From contig JAJRWJ010000122.1 in assembly GCA_024276805.1 (NCBI GenBank), positions 1 through 5,496 of the forward strand: DNA of 5,496 nt. The letters are read 5' to 3'. Within the stretch, counting starts at the first letter, position 1. Every line of letters starts with the position of its first letter. The stretch comes from Gammaproteobacteria bacterium. GTDB taxonomy: Bacteria > Pseudomonadota > Gammaproteobacteria > Methylococcales > Methylomonadaceae. Both the position numbers and the translations under genes were made by a program. The notes under the pieces were generated by a model. The model worked only from the letters and a program-made list of their open reading frames with translations, was not told the DNA's origin and made no database searches. Shown here one piece after another: positions 1 to 5,496 of the stretch.

Positions 1-4
1 AAGC

Positions 5-1267
5 ATGTCTGATGTCTGCAGCCCGGCTGCACGGAACCTGCTGACTGTCAATGATGCCCTGGACAGGATCAGGGCAGGCTTGCAGCCGGTTCACGGCACA
101 CAGCAGGTTTCCCTGAAAATGGCCTTGAACAGGGTATTGGCTGAACCGCTGTATGCCCCCGCCGACATCCCGGGATTCAGCAACGCCTCCATGGATGGCT
201 ACGCCTGCCATTGTCAAAAGAGCTCGCCTTTCCAGCGTAAACTGGTGGGGGTGTCGCTGGCGGGACACCCATACCGGAAGCCACTGCAACCCGGCGAGTG
301 CATCCGGATTTTCACCGGCGCCATGCTGCCCGGAGGCGCCGACTGCGTGGCAATGCAGGAACATGTGCAAGTCGACGATGGTGTCGTCCATTTCCCCGGG
401 AATCTCCAGCCGGGGGAAAATATCAGGCTGCCCGGCGAGGACATAGCGCAGGGGCAACTGCTGTTGCAGCCGCCGAAGAAACTGACCGCGATGGATCTGG
501 GACTGCTCGCGTCCGCCGGGGTTTACCATGTCCGCGTGAAAAGGCCAGTGAAGGTTGCCTTTCTCTCCACCGGGGATGAATTGACGGCGCTTGGCCAGCC
601 CCTCGGGCCGGGCCGGATCTACGACAGCAACCGCTATACCCTGACCGGCCTGCTGGCGGAATATGCCGCCGTGGATCTCGGCGTGGTCGGTGATGACAGG
701 GACAGACTGCGGCAATGCCTCAGCGACAGCGCCGCCAATTATGACGTCCTGATCACCACCGGCGGCGCCTCGGTGGGGGATGCCGATTACATTGCAGCGA
801 TACTCGCTGAAATCGGCCGGGTCGATTTCTGGAAAATCGCCATGAAGCCTGGCAAGCCGCTGGCCTATGGAAAAATCGGCCACTGTTGTTTTTTCGGCCT
901 GCCGGGCAATCCCGCTTCGGTGATCGCCACCTTTCAGCAATTCGTCGCCCCGGCCCTGCACCTCTTGAGTGGCGCCGGAAAAACCAGGGCGTTGCGCTGC
1001 AAGGCGCAATGCACCAGTGCTTTGCAAAAATCACCCGGCAGGCAGGAATTCCAGCGCGGCATATTGACGCTGCATGAAGATGGCGGTCTGACAGTGGCAA
1101 GCGCCGGAAAACAGGGCTCGCATATTCTCAGCGCAGTCAGCCGGGCAAATTGCTATATCGTCCTGCCGGCCGAATGCACTGGTGTCGATAAAGGGGAATG
1201 GGTCGTCGTCGAGCCTTTTTCGGTACTGCTCCAGGAACCCGGAAAGCAGACATTTAGCCAGCGATAA
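5..1267 (+). CDS. moeA: Molybdopterin molybdenumtransferase MoeA
   Basis: MoeA inserts molybdenum into adenylylated molybdopterin (MPT-AMP) in the last cytoplasmic step of molybdenum cofactor synthesis. The 420-residue product has the usual family length and order: an N-terminal MoeA domain (about 1-180), the MoCF/MogA-like domain (about 183-325) and a C-terminal beta domain (about 335-405). Visible motifs are SMDGYA (62-67, with D64 at the conserved Asp), TGAMLPGGAD (104-113), PGEDI (143-147), STGDEL (188-193), the family's TxGGxSVGDxD loop (252-261), KPGKPLAYG (281-289) and GLPGNP (298-303). These acidic residues match those needed for activity in the family. The tail continues about 15 residues past the VEPF segment where many homologues end and overlaps the opposing gene by 14 bp. 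The start is ATG with only four bases visible upstream, so its ribosome binding site and any upstream partner gene are outside the window. Identity is very secure; the exact start slightly less so. Confidence 0.96.
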   Translation: MSDVCSPAARNLLTVNDALDRIRAGLQPVHGTQQVSLKMALNRVLAEPLYAPADIPGFSNASMDGYACHCQKSSPFQRKLVGVSLAGHPYRKPLQPGECIRIFTGAMLPGGADCVAMQEHVQVDDGVVHFPGNLQPGENIRLPGEDIAQGQLLLQPPKKLTAMDLGLLASAGVYHVRVKRPVKVAFLSTGDELTALGQPLGPGRIYDSNRYTLTGLLAEYAAVDLGVVGDDRDRLRQCLSDSAANYDVLITTGGASVGDADYIAAILAEIGRVDFWKIAMKPGKPLAYGKIGHCCFFGLPGNPASVIATFQQFVAPALHLLSGAGKTRALRCKAQCTSALQKSPGRQEFQRGILTLHEDGGLTVASAGKQGSHILSAVSRANCYIVLPAECTGVDKGEWVVVEPFSVLLQEPGKQTFSQR

Positions 1268-1278
1268 ATCTTTCCAGG
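1238..1278. repeat. Imperfect inverted repeat across the moeA/aminotransferase 3' overlap
   Basis: CCCGGAAAG (1238-1246) pairs with CTTTCCAGG (1270-1278) at 8 of 9 positions. Inside it, ATTTA (1252-1256) pairs with TAAAT (1265-1269), leaving a 5-nt bulge on the left arm and an 8-nt loop. The structure is centred on the 14-bp overlap of the two convergent genes and contains both stop codons. It has no following T-run on either strand, so it is not a classic intrinsic terminator. A role in ending or protecting both transcripts is only inference. Confidence 0.4.
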
Positions 1279-2417
1279 CGCCGCACCCCTTCAGTGAGCC
1301 GTTCCATTGCCGTGGTGTAGGCGAAACGGATGTGTCTGTGTGGATCGTTGTTGCCGAAATCCTTGCCCGGCGTCACGGCGACCCCTTCCTGCTGCAGCAA
1401 ATCCAGTGCGAACTGATAACTGTCCCCGGTGAATTTGCTGCAATCCGCATAAATATAGAAGGCGCCTTCCGGTTTTCTGGCGATGCCGAAACCCAACCTG
1501 CGCAGTTCCCGGTAGAGAAATTCGCCCCGCCGTGCAAATTCCGCTGCCCGGTTTTCCAGTTCCTCGAGATTCTCTTCGGAAAAAGCTTCCAGAGCGGCAT
1601 ATTGGGAAAGGGATGGCGTGGAAATAAAGATATTTTGCGCCAGACGCTGCACGGCATCACAATAGTTTTCCGGAGCGATCAGCCAGCCAATCCGCCAGCC
1701 GGTCATGGCAAAATATTTGGAAAAGCTGTTGATGACAAAAACCTGATCGCTGAATTGCAACGCGCTGGCGGCCTGGCCGCCATGGACCAGGCCATGATAG
1801 ATTTCATCCGAATAAAGAAGTCCTCCCCTGCTTCGCAGCAACTCGATGCATTGCCGCAGATCTCCGGCGGCAATGACCGATCCGGTCGGATTGGCGGGAG
1901 AGGTGATCAGTGCGGCGCGCGTCCTGTTACCCCAGTGCTGTTCCAGCAGTTGTGCATTCAGTTGATAATTGCACCCGGCAGCGACTGGAATCAACTTGGC
2001 GACGCCGTCCAGAAAGTTGACAAAGTTGCTGTTGCAGGGATAACAGGGATCGGTCATCAGCACCTCATCACCCGGATTCAGGGATACACCCAGGGCAAGT
2101 AAAAATGCCCCGGAAGCGCCCGGCGTGATAAAAATGCGCTGTGGATCGACGTCGACGGAATATTGGCGTCGGTAGTAATGCGCTATTTTGTCCCGTAGAT
2201 CAGGCAGACCCGCAGCCGGTGTATATTTTATCTGTCCACGCTGCAAAATCCCGATACTGGCCCGAAGCACTGCATCGGGTGTGGCGAAATCGGGTTCGCC
2301 AATCTCCATGTGTACGATATCCCGCCCCTGACTTTCCAGTACCCGGGCTTTTTGCAACAGCTCCATGACATAAAATGGAGAAATATTCCGCATACGCTTG
2401 GCAATCTGTTCACTCAT
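1254..2417 (-). CDS. PLP-dependent class I/II aminotransferase
   Basis: This is a cytoplasmic fold-type I aminotransferase that moves an amino group between an amino acid and a 2-oxo acid using pyridoxal phosphate. From the ATG at 2417 the product is 387 residues, normal for the AspC/AlaA-like family. Seen motifs: EIGEPDF near the N-terminus (38-44), GQIKYTPAAG (61-70), ITPGASGA (97-104), Y126, SPANPTG (173-179, with N176), SDEIY (203-207, with D204), SFSKYFAMTGWRIGW (231-245, with K234 as the Schiff-base lysine) and HIRFAY (362-367, with R364 expected to hold the substrate carboxylate). All key catalytic positions are present. A further in-frame TTG at 2447 would add 10 residues, but no Shine-Dalgarno precedes it and a possible promoter lies immediately upstream, so the ATG is preferred. 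The ribosome binding site before that ATG is itself weak (AGAGAA about 10 nt away). Substrate specificity (aspartate, alanine, aromatic or other) cannot be decided from motifs. It is divergent from dksA. Confidence 0.93.
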   Translation of the reverse strand: MSEQIAKRMRNISPFYVMELLQKARVLESQGRDIVHMEIGEPDFATPDAVLRASIGILQRGQIKYTPAAGLPDLRDKIAHYYRRQYSVDVDPQRIFITPGASGAFLLALGVSLNPGDEVLMTDPCYPCNSNFVNFLDGVAKLIPVAAGCNYQLNAQLLEQHWGNRTRAALITSPANPTGSVIAAGDLRQCIELLRSRGGLLYSDEIYHGLVHGGQAASALQFSDQVFVINSFSKYFAMTGWRIGWLIAPENYCDAVQRLAQNIFISTPSLSQYAALEAFSEENLEELENRAAEFARRGEFLYRELRRLGFGIARKPEGAFYIYADCSKFTGDSYQFALDLLQQEGVAVTPGKDFGNNDPHRHIRFAYTTAMERLTEGVRRLERFIAG

Positions 2418-2450
2418 CTGTTTTCGTTCTCTGAATTCCCGTATCAATGG

Positions 2451-2486
2451 TGTCGCTATAGTAACTTAAACGCTTCGATTTAAAAT
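2451..2486 (-). promoter_or_regulatory. Weak candidate promoter for the aminotransferase
   Basis: On the minus strand TACTAT (2463 down to 2458) matches the −10 consensus at 4 of 6 positions and would start transcription near 2451, about 34 nt before the ATG at 2417. No good −35 is seen at the proper spacing: the expected region lies inside the AT-rich palindrome at 2474-2490. If correct, the TTG at 2447 would have almost no leader, which favours the ATG start. The evidence is positional and weak. Confidence 0.25.
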
Positions 2487-2490
2487 CGAA
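2474..2490. repeat. Perfect 17-bp palindrome, candidate operator
   Basis: TTCGATTT (2474-2481) is followed by one A and then its exact reverse complement AAATCGAA (2483-2490). It lies in the divergent region, about 24 bp upstream of the dksA −35 element and over the likely −35 area of the aminotransferase promoter. An A-rich tract follows it on the plus strand, so it is not an intrinsic terminator in either direction: the T-run on the minus strand comes before the stem. A dimeric regulator site is a reasonable guess, but I do not recognise the motif. Confidence 0.5.
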
Positions 2491-2513
2491 AAATAAAAAA
2501 ACAGCAATAAACC

Positions 2514-2549
2514 TTGCACAGTAACCCGTATTCTGATAAAAATGCGCGT
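2514..2549 (+). promoter_or_regulatory. dksA promoter with extended −10 and GC-rich discriminator
   Basis: TTGCAC (2514-2519; 4 of 6 match to TTGACA) is separated by 17 bp from TAAAAA (2537-2542; 4 of 6 match). A TG dinucleotide at 2534-2535 is at the extended −10 position. The bases just after the −10 (TGCGCG, 2543-2548) form a GC-rich discriminator in an otherwise AT-rich region. Such discriminators are typical of promoters inhibited by ppGpp and DksA, and E. coli dksA is known to repress its own promoter. The A-rich stretch at 2488-2508 could act as an UP element. The start of transcription is predicted near 2549, giving a leader of about 30 nt. Confidence 0.55.
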
Positions 2550-2579
2550 CTTTATTGATCTTGTGTGAGGAGTTAGGGG

Positions 2580-3017
2580 ATGACCGAAGTTGCTAAAACT
2601 GAGACGAGCACGCCTTTCAGTTTTACGCCCTATGAAGAAAAACCGGGCGAAGAATATATGAACGAAGCACAACTCGAACATTTCGAGAAGATTTTGAAAA
2701 ACTGGAAAGCCGATTTGATGCAGGAAGTGGACCGGACTGTCCATCACATGCAGGACGATGCGGCCAATTTTCCCGACCCCAACGACCGGGCCACACAGGA
2801 GTCTGAATTCAGTCTGGAATTGCGCACCCGCGACCGGGAAAGAAAGCTGATCAAAAAAATCGACGAAGCCCTGAAGGAGATCGAATCCGGCGACTATGGC
2901 TACTGTGAATCCTGCGGTGTTGAAATTGGCATTCGCCGTCTCGAGGCGCGTCCCACCGCGACACTGTGCATCGACTGTAAAACCCTCGACGAATTGCGCG
3001 AAAAACAAATGGGATAA
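2580..3017 (+). CDS. dksA: RNA polymerase-binding transcription factor DksA
   Basis: DksA binds in the RNA polymerase secondary channel and works with ppGpp to lower rRNA and ribosomal gene transcription and raise amino acid biosynthesis genes. The 145-residue product is close to the 151 residues of E. coli DksA and aligns nearly throughout. It has a variable N-terminus (1-25), a long coiled coil (about 28-105) whose tip FPDPNDRA carries D66, D69 and A71 (the equivalents of the tip residues needed for function), and a C4 zinc finger formed by C109, C112, C130 and C133. The segment RDRERKLIKKI (84-94) and the region IGIRRLEARPTA (116-127) are typical of the family. A strong ribosome binding site GAGGAG (2567-2572) lies 7 nt before the ATG, fixing the start. 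The gene leads directly into gluQRS with no visible terminator between them. Negative autoregulation is suggested by the promoter discriminator. Confidence 0.98.
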   Translation: MTEVAKTETSTPFSFTPYEEKPGEEYMNEAQLEHFEKILKNWKADLMQEVDRTVHHMQDDAANFPDPNDRATQESEFSLELRTRDRERKLIKKIDEALKEIESGDYGYCESCGVEIGIRRLEARPTATLCIDCKTLDELREKQMG

Positions 3018-3934
3018 CCCGGAACCAAACCGACAAGCATTATATTGGCCGATTTGCACCATCCCCGACCGGGCCATTGCATCTCGGATCGCTGTATACC
3101 GCGCTGGCCAGCTATCTCCAGGCCAGATCACGTCAGGGCACATGGCTGCTCAGAATCGATGACCTGGATACCCCGCGCAACGCGCCAGGCGCCACCGACG
3201 CCATCCTGCAAACGCTGAGCAGTTTCGGCCTGCATTGGGATGACCGGGTCTACTTTCAGAGCGAGCAGTCCGAAGCCTATCTTGCCGCAGTGCAGGAACT
3301 GTCCAGACAGAATATTACCTATGCCTGCATTTGCTCGCGCAAAACGCTCCGTCAGTTTTCAACGGACAATTCTCAGCAGTGCAATATTTACCCCGGCCAT
3401 TGCCGCGACAGGCGGCATTCCCACAGTCAGCCTCATGCACTGCGCATCAGGATCGACACGGATTCCGTTGTCTTTTCCGACTTGTTGCAGGGAGAGGTGC
3501 AACACCACCTGGCCCGGCAGCATGGCGATTTCATCATCAAACGCCGCGACCGGATCATCGCCTATCAGCTTGCCGTGGTCGTCGATGATCATGCACAGCG
3601 GGTAACCGAAGTGGTGCGCGGCTTCGATCTGCTGGATTCGACGCCCAGACAGATCTATTTGCAGCACAAACTGGGCATTGCCTCCCCCGACTATATGCAT
3701 GTCCCGGTCATTACCGACAGCCAGGGCAACAAATTGAGCAAACAGACCCATGCCGAAGCGGTAGGCGCCAGGAATATTGGCAAGACACTGCACCAACTGC
3801 TGACACTGCTGCAGCAGGATCCGCCGCAGGAACTGCAAAACTGTCCGGTCGATGAGTTGCTGACCTGGGCTGTCGGTAACTGGCAGCCAGACAGACTGGC
3901 AAATATTGCTGCACTCGGCAGGGGAATCGACTAA
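3014..3934 (+). CDS. gluQRS: Glutamyl-Q tRNA(Asp) synthetase with a non-canonical start
   Basis: GluQRS is a shortened GluRS-like enzyme that activates glutamate and attaches it to the queuosine base at position 34 of tRNA-Asp, without needing tRNA for activation. Numbered from the ATA at 3014 (306 residues), it shows YIGRFAPSPTG (10-20), the HIGH-like HLGS (23-26), RIDDLDTPR (47-55), the zinc set C105, C107, Y126, C130, a VVVDD segment (188-192), and the KMSKS-like KLSKQ (240-244). The anticodon-binding domain is absent, as expected. The oddity is the start. The frame is open back to a stop at 2978-2980, yet no ATG, GTG or TTG occurs before the TTG at 3077, and that TTG would remove the essential RFAPSPTGP segment. 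ATA at 3014 overlaps the dksA stop as ATAA, in the place of an ATGA overlap; ATT at 3044 (296 residues) is the other option. No clear ribosome binding site precedes either. Function is very secure; the start is uncertain. Confidence 0.9.
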   Translation: MTRNQTDKHYIGRFAPSPTGPLHLGSLYTALASYLQARSRQGTWLLRIDDLDTPRNAPGATDAILQTLSSFGLHWDDRVYFQSEQSEAYLAAVQELSRQNITYACICSRKTLRQFSTDNSQQCNIYPGHCRDRRHSHSQPHALRIRIDTDSVVFSDLLQGEVQHHLARQHGDFIIKRRDRIIAYQLAVVVDDHAQRVTEVVRGFDLLDSTPRQIYLQHKLGIASPDYMHVPVITDSQGNKLSKQTHAEAVGARNIGKTLHQLLTLLQQDPPQELQNCPVDELLTWAVGNWQPDRLANIAALGRGID

Positions 3935-4007
3935 ACTGCTTTTTCTCAACGGCAGCGATAAACAATGCCCCGTCGGAACATTACCGACACGCACGGGTCT
4001 GGCGCCC

Positions 4008-4037
4008 TTCACTTATACGCTGCCATGCCCGTAAAAT
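4008..4037 (+). promoter_or_regulatory. Weak candidate acs promoter
   Basis: TAAAAT (4032-4037) matches the −10 consensus at 5 of 6 positions, with TTCACT (4008-4013; 3 of 6) 18 bp upstream. Transcription would begin near 4044, about 29 nt before the acs ATG. The rest of the 138-bp gap after gluQRS holds only a weak 5-bp stem (GTCGG 3972-3976 with CCGAC 3984-3988) without a T-run, so no terminator is called there and read-through from gluQRS is possible. Confidence 0.3.
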
Positions 4038-4060
4038 CAGCAATACCCCCATTCTTGAAC

Positions 4061-4066
4061 AAGGAT
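4061..4066 (+). promoter_or_regulatory. Ribosome binding site deciding the acs start
   Basis: AAGGAT lies 6 nt before the ATG at 4073. An in-frame ATG at 4025 would add 16 residues (beginning MPVKSAIPP) but has no Shine-Dalgarno sequence and would lie upstream of the candidate −10. The protein beginning at 4073 lines up with the usual Acs N-terminus, so 4073 is chosen. Confidence 0.6.
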
Positions 4067-4072
4067 CACTTC

Positions 4073-5496
4073 ATGTCTGAACATAAAATCTATGCTATCA
4101 AACCGGAAATTATCGAACAGGCACATATCACGCCGGAAATCTACCAGACCATGTATCAGCATTCCATTGCCGAACCAGAAGCGTTCTGGGCGGAGCAGGC
4201 GGAAAAATTTCTCGACTGGAGCCGGCCATGGGACAGGGTCATGGATTGTGACTTCAAAACCGGCCATATCCGCTGGTTCGAAGGCGGTGAATTGAATGTC
4301 AGCTACAACTGCCTGGACCGCCATCTGGAAAAACGTGGCGATCAGACCGCCATCATCTGGGAAGGCGACGACCCGTCAGTGGACAGGAAAATCACTTACC
4401 GGGAACTTCACCAACAGGTCTGTAAATTCGCCAATGTCCTGAAATCCCTGGGTGTCGGCAAGGGTGACCGGGTTTGTATCTATCTGCCGATGATCGCCGA
4501 AGCGGCGACCGTGATGCTCGCCTGCACCCGGATCGGCGCTGTACATTCCATCGTCTTTGGCGGCTTTTCCGCCGATGCCCTGAAGGACAGAATTCTGGAT
4601 GCCGACTGCCGGTATCTGATCTGTGCCGACGAAACCCTGCGCGGTGGCAGGACTGCGCACCTGAAACTCAATGCCGACAAGGCCGTGGCAAGTTGTCCCA
4701 ACATCGAGCATGTCATCGTGATCAGGCATACCGGCGCGGAAATTCCCTGGCAGGAGCCGCGGGATATCTGGTATCACCAGGCAATGGCCAACGCCTCCAG
4801 CGACTGCCCGGCAACGCCGATGGCGGCGGAAGATCCGCTGTTCATTCTCTATACCTCCGGTTCGACCGGCAAACCCAAAGGGGTCCTGCATAGCACCGGT
4901 GGTTATCTGCTGTATGCCGCAATGACCCATAAATATGTGTTCGATTATCACGATGGCGACATCTATTGGTGCACCGCCGATATCGGCTGGGTCACCGGAC
5001 ATTCCTACATCATCTATGGACCGTTGTGCAACGGTGCGACCACCCTGATGTTCGAAGGCGTGCCCACCTACCCGGAAGCCGACCGTTTCTGGCGGGTGGT
5101 GGACAAGCATCAGGTCAATATTTTCTATACCGCGCCCACGGCAATCCGGGCTCTGATGGCGCAGGGGGACGACTATGTGCGGCGCACCAAACGCAGTTCC
5201 CTGCGTATTCTCGGAAGCGTCGGCGAACCCATCAATCCGGAAGCCTGGGAATGGTATTATCATGTCGTCGGCAATGCCCGCTGTCCAATCGTCGACACCT
5301 GGTGGCAGACTGAAACCGGCGGCATCATGATCACGCCGCTGCCCGGCGCCACGGACTTGAAGCCCGGCTCGGCCACCCTGCCCTTCTTCGGCGTCAAACC
5401 GGAGATTCTGGACAATGCCGGCAATATCCTGGAAGGCGAAGCGGAAGGCATCCTGGTCATTGCCCGGTCCTGGCCGGGACAGTTCCGTTCCATCTA
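4073..5496 (+). CDS. acs: Acetyl-CoA synthetase, AMP-forming (3' end outside window)
   Basis: Acs turns acetate, ATP and CoA into acetyl-CoA, AMP and pyrophosphate through an acetyl-adenylate, allowing growth on or salvage of low acetate. The window holds 474 complete codons plus two bases of a protein usually near 650 residues. It contains the N-terminal segment (WEGDD at 97-101), the ATP-binding loop YTSGSTGKPKG (260-270), GWVTGHSY (305-312), GSVGEPINPEAWEW (381-394) and DTWWQTETGG (408-417). V307, T308, V383 and W411 correspond to the pocket residues that restrict the Salmonella enzyme to acetate, so acetate rather than a longer acid is the expected substrate. The last residues visible (SWPGQFRSI) match the family just before the C-terminal domain. 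The mobile C-terminal domain, with the lysine that is acetylated to switch the enzyme off, lies past the edge. It is preceded by gluQRS on the same strand, with no known functional link. Confidence 0.96.
   Translation, partial: MSEHKIYAIKPEIIEQAHITPEIYQTMYQHSIAEPEAFWAEQAEKFLDWSRPWDRVMDCDFKTGHIRWFEGGELNVSYNCLDRHLEKRGDQTAIIWEGDDPSVDRKITYRELHQQVCKFANVLKSLGVGKGDRVCIYLPMIAEAATVMLACTRIGAVHSIVFGGFSADALKDRILDADCRYLICADETLRGGRTAHLKLNADKAVASCPNIEHVIVIRHTGAEIPWQEPRDIWYHQAMANASSDCPATPMAAEDPLFILYTSGSTGKPKGVLHSTGGYLLYAAMTHKYVFDYHDGDIYWCTADIGWVTGHSYIIYGPLCNGATTLMFEGVPTYPEADRFWRVVDKHQVNIFYTAPTAIRALMAQGDDYVRRTKRSSLRILGSVGEPINPEAWEWYYHVVGNARCPIVDTWWQTETGGIMITPLPGATDLKPGSATLPFFGVKPEILDNAGNILEGEAEGILVIARSWPGQFRSI

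Noticed and set aside
1182..2102. Long open frame (306 codons) on the plus strand antisense to the aminotransferase
   Set aside because: Its translation resembles no family I know, while the opposite strand has every class I/II aminotransferase motif. It is a codon-bias shadow.
2418..2447. TTG start for the aminotransferase, adding 10 residues
   Set aside because: No Shine-Dalgarno is seen, the start codon is weaker, and homologues usually begin near the downstream ATG at 2417. It cannot be fully excluded.
2466..3143. Minus-strand open frame of 225 codons covering dksA
   Set aside because: It is antisense to a clear DksA with an intact zinc finger and strong ribosome binding site, and its translation shows no recognisable domain.
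3077..3934. gluQRS starting at the TTG at 3077 (285 residues)
   Set aside because: This would start two residues short of the HLGS glycine and lose RFAPSPTGP, which is encoded in frame just upstream and needed by the family.
3972..3988. Stem GTCGG/CCGAC as a terminator after gluQRS
   Set aside because: It is only 5 bp with a 7-nt loop and no T-run; this is too weak to call.
3359..4012. Minus-strand open frame of 217 codons within gluQRS
   Set aside because: It is antisense to conserved GluQRS motifs and shows no domain or convincing start of its own.
4025..4072. Upstream in-frame ATG for acs
   Set aside because: It has no ribosome binding site, and the added 16 residues do not resemble the family N-terminus, whereas AAGGAT precedes the ATG at 4073.
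4376..5263. Long open frame (295 codons) on the minus strand inside acs
   Set aside because: It is fully covered by the well-conserved acs reading frame. The glycine- and histidine-rich translation is a typical antisense artefact.

Overview
This window reads as ordinary chromosomal DNA of a gammaproteobacterium. The adjacent pair dksA–gluQRS is a gammaproteobacterial hallmark, and the DksA and acetyl-CoA synthetase sequences resemble their E. coli counterparts over long stretches. Base composition is moderately GC-rich, with an AT-rich intergenic region before dksA. The flanks differ from the E. coli order (sfsA–dksA–gluQ–pcnB–folK), so an organism outside the Enterobacterales is likely. I cannot name a genus. 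I see no mobile element, CRISPR array, RNA gene, phage gene or other sign of horizontal transfer.

Layout: moeA (molybdenum cofactor synthesis, + strand) fills the first 1.27 kb. It converges on a PLP-dependent class I/II aminotransferase (− strand), and the two 3' ends overlap by 14 bp. A divergent AT-rich intergenic region of about 160 bp separates the aminotransferase from dksA and carries an extended −10 promoter for dksA plus a 17-bp perfect palindrome. dksA (RNA polymerase-binding stringent-response factor) is followed directly by gluQRS (glutamyl-queuosine tRNA-Asp synthetase). A 138-bp gap then leads to acs (AMP-forming acetyl-CoA synthetase), which runs off the right edge after 474 codons.

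How the genes relate: dksA and gluQRS look like one transcription unit linking stringent-response transcription control to tRNA-Asp wobble-base modification. moeA, the aminotransferase and acs are housekeeping metabolic genes with no evident functional link to that pair.

The main anomaly is the start of gluQRS. The conserved N-terminal region, including the Glu/ATP-binding segment before the HIGH-like motif, is fully encoded, but no ATG, GTG or TTG lies in frame ahead of it. The dksA stop sits in ATAA exactly where an ATGA stop/start overlap would be expected. I see no evidence for a wholly new biological system here.
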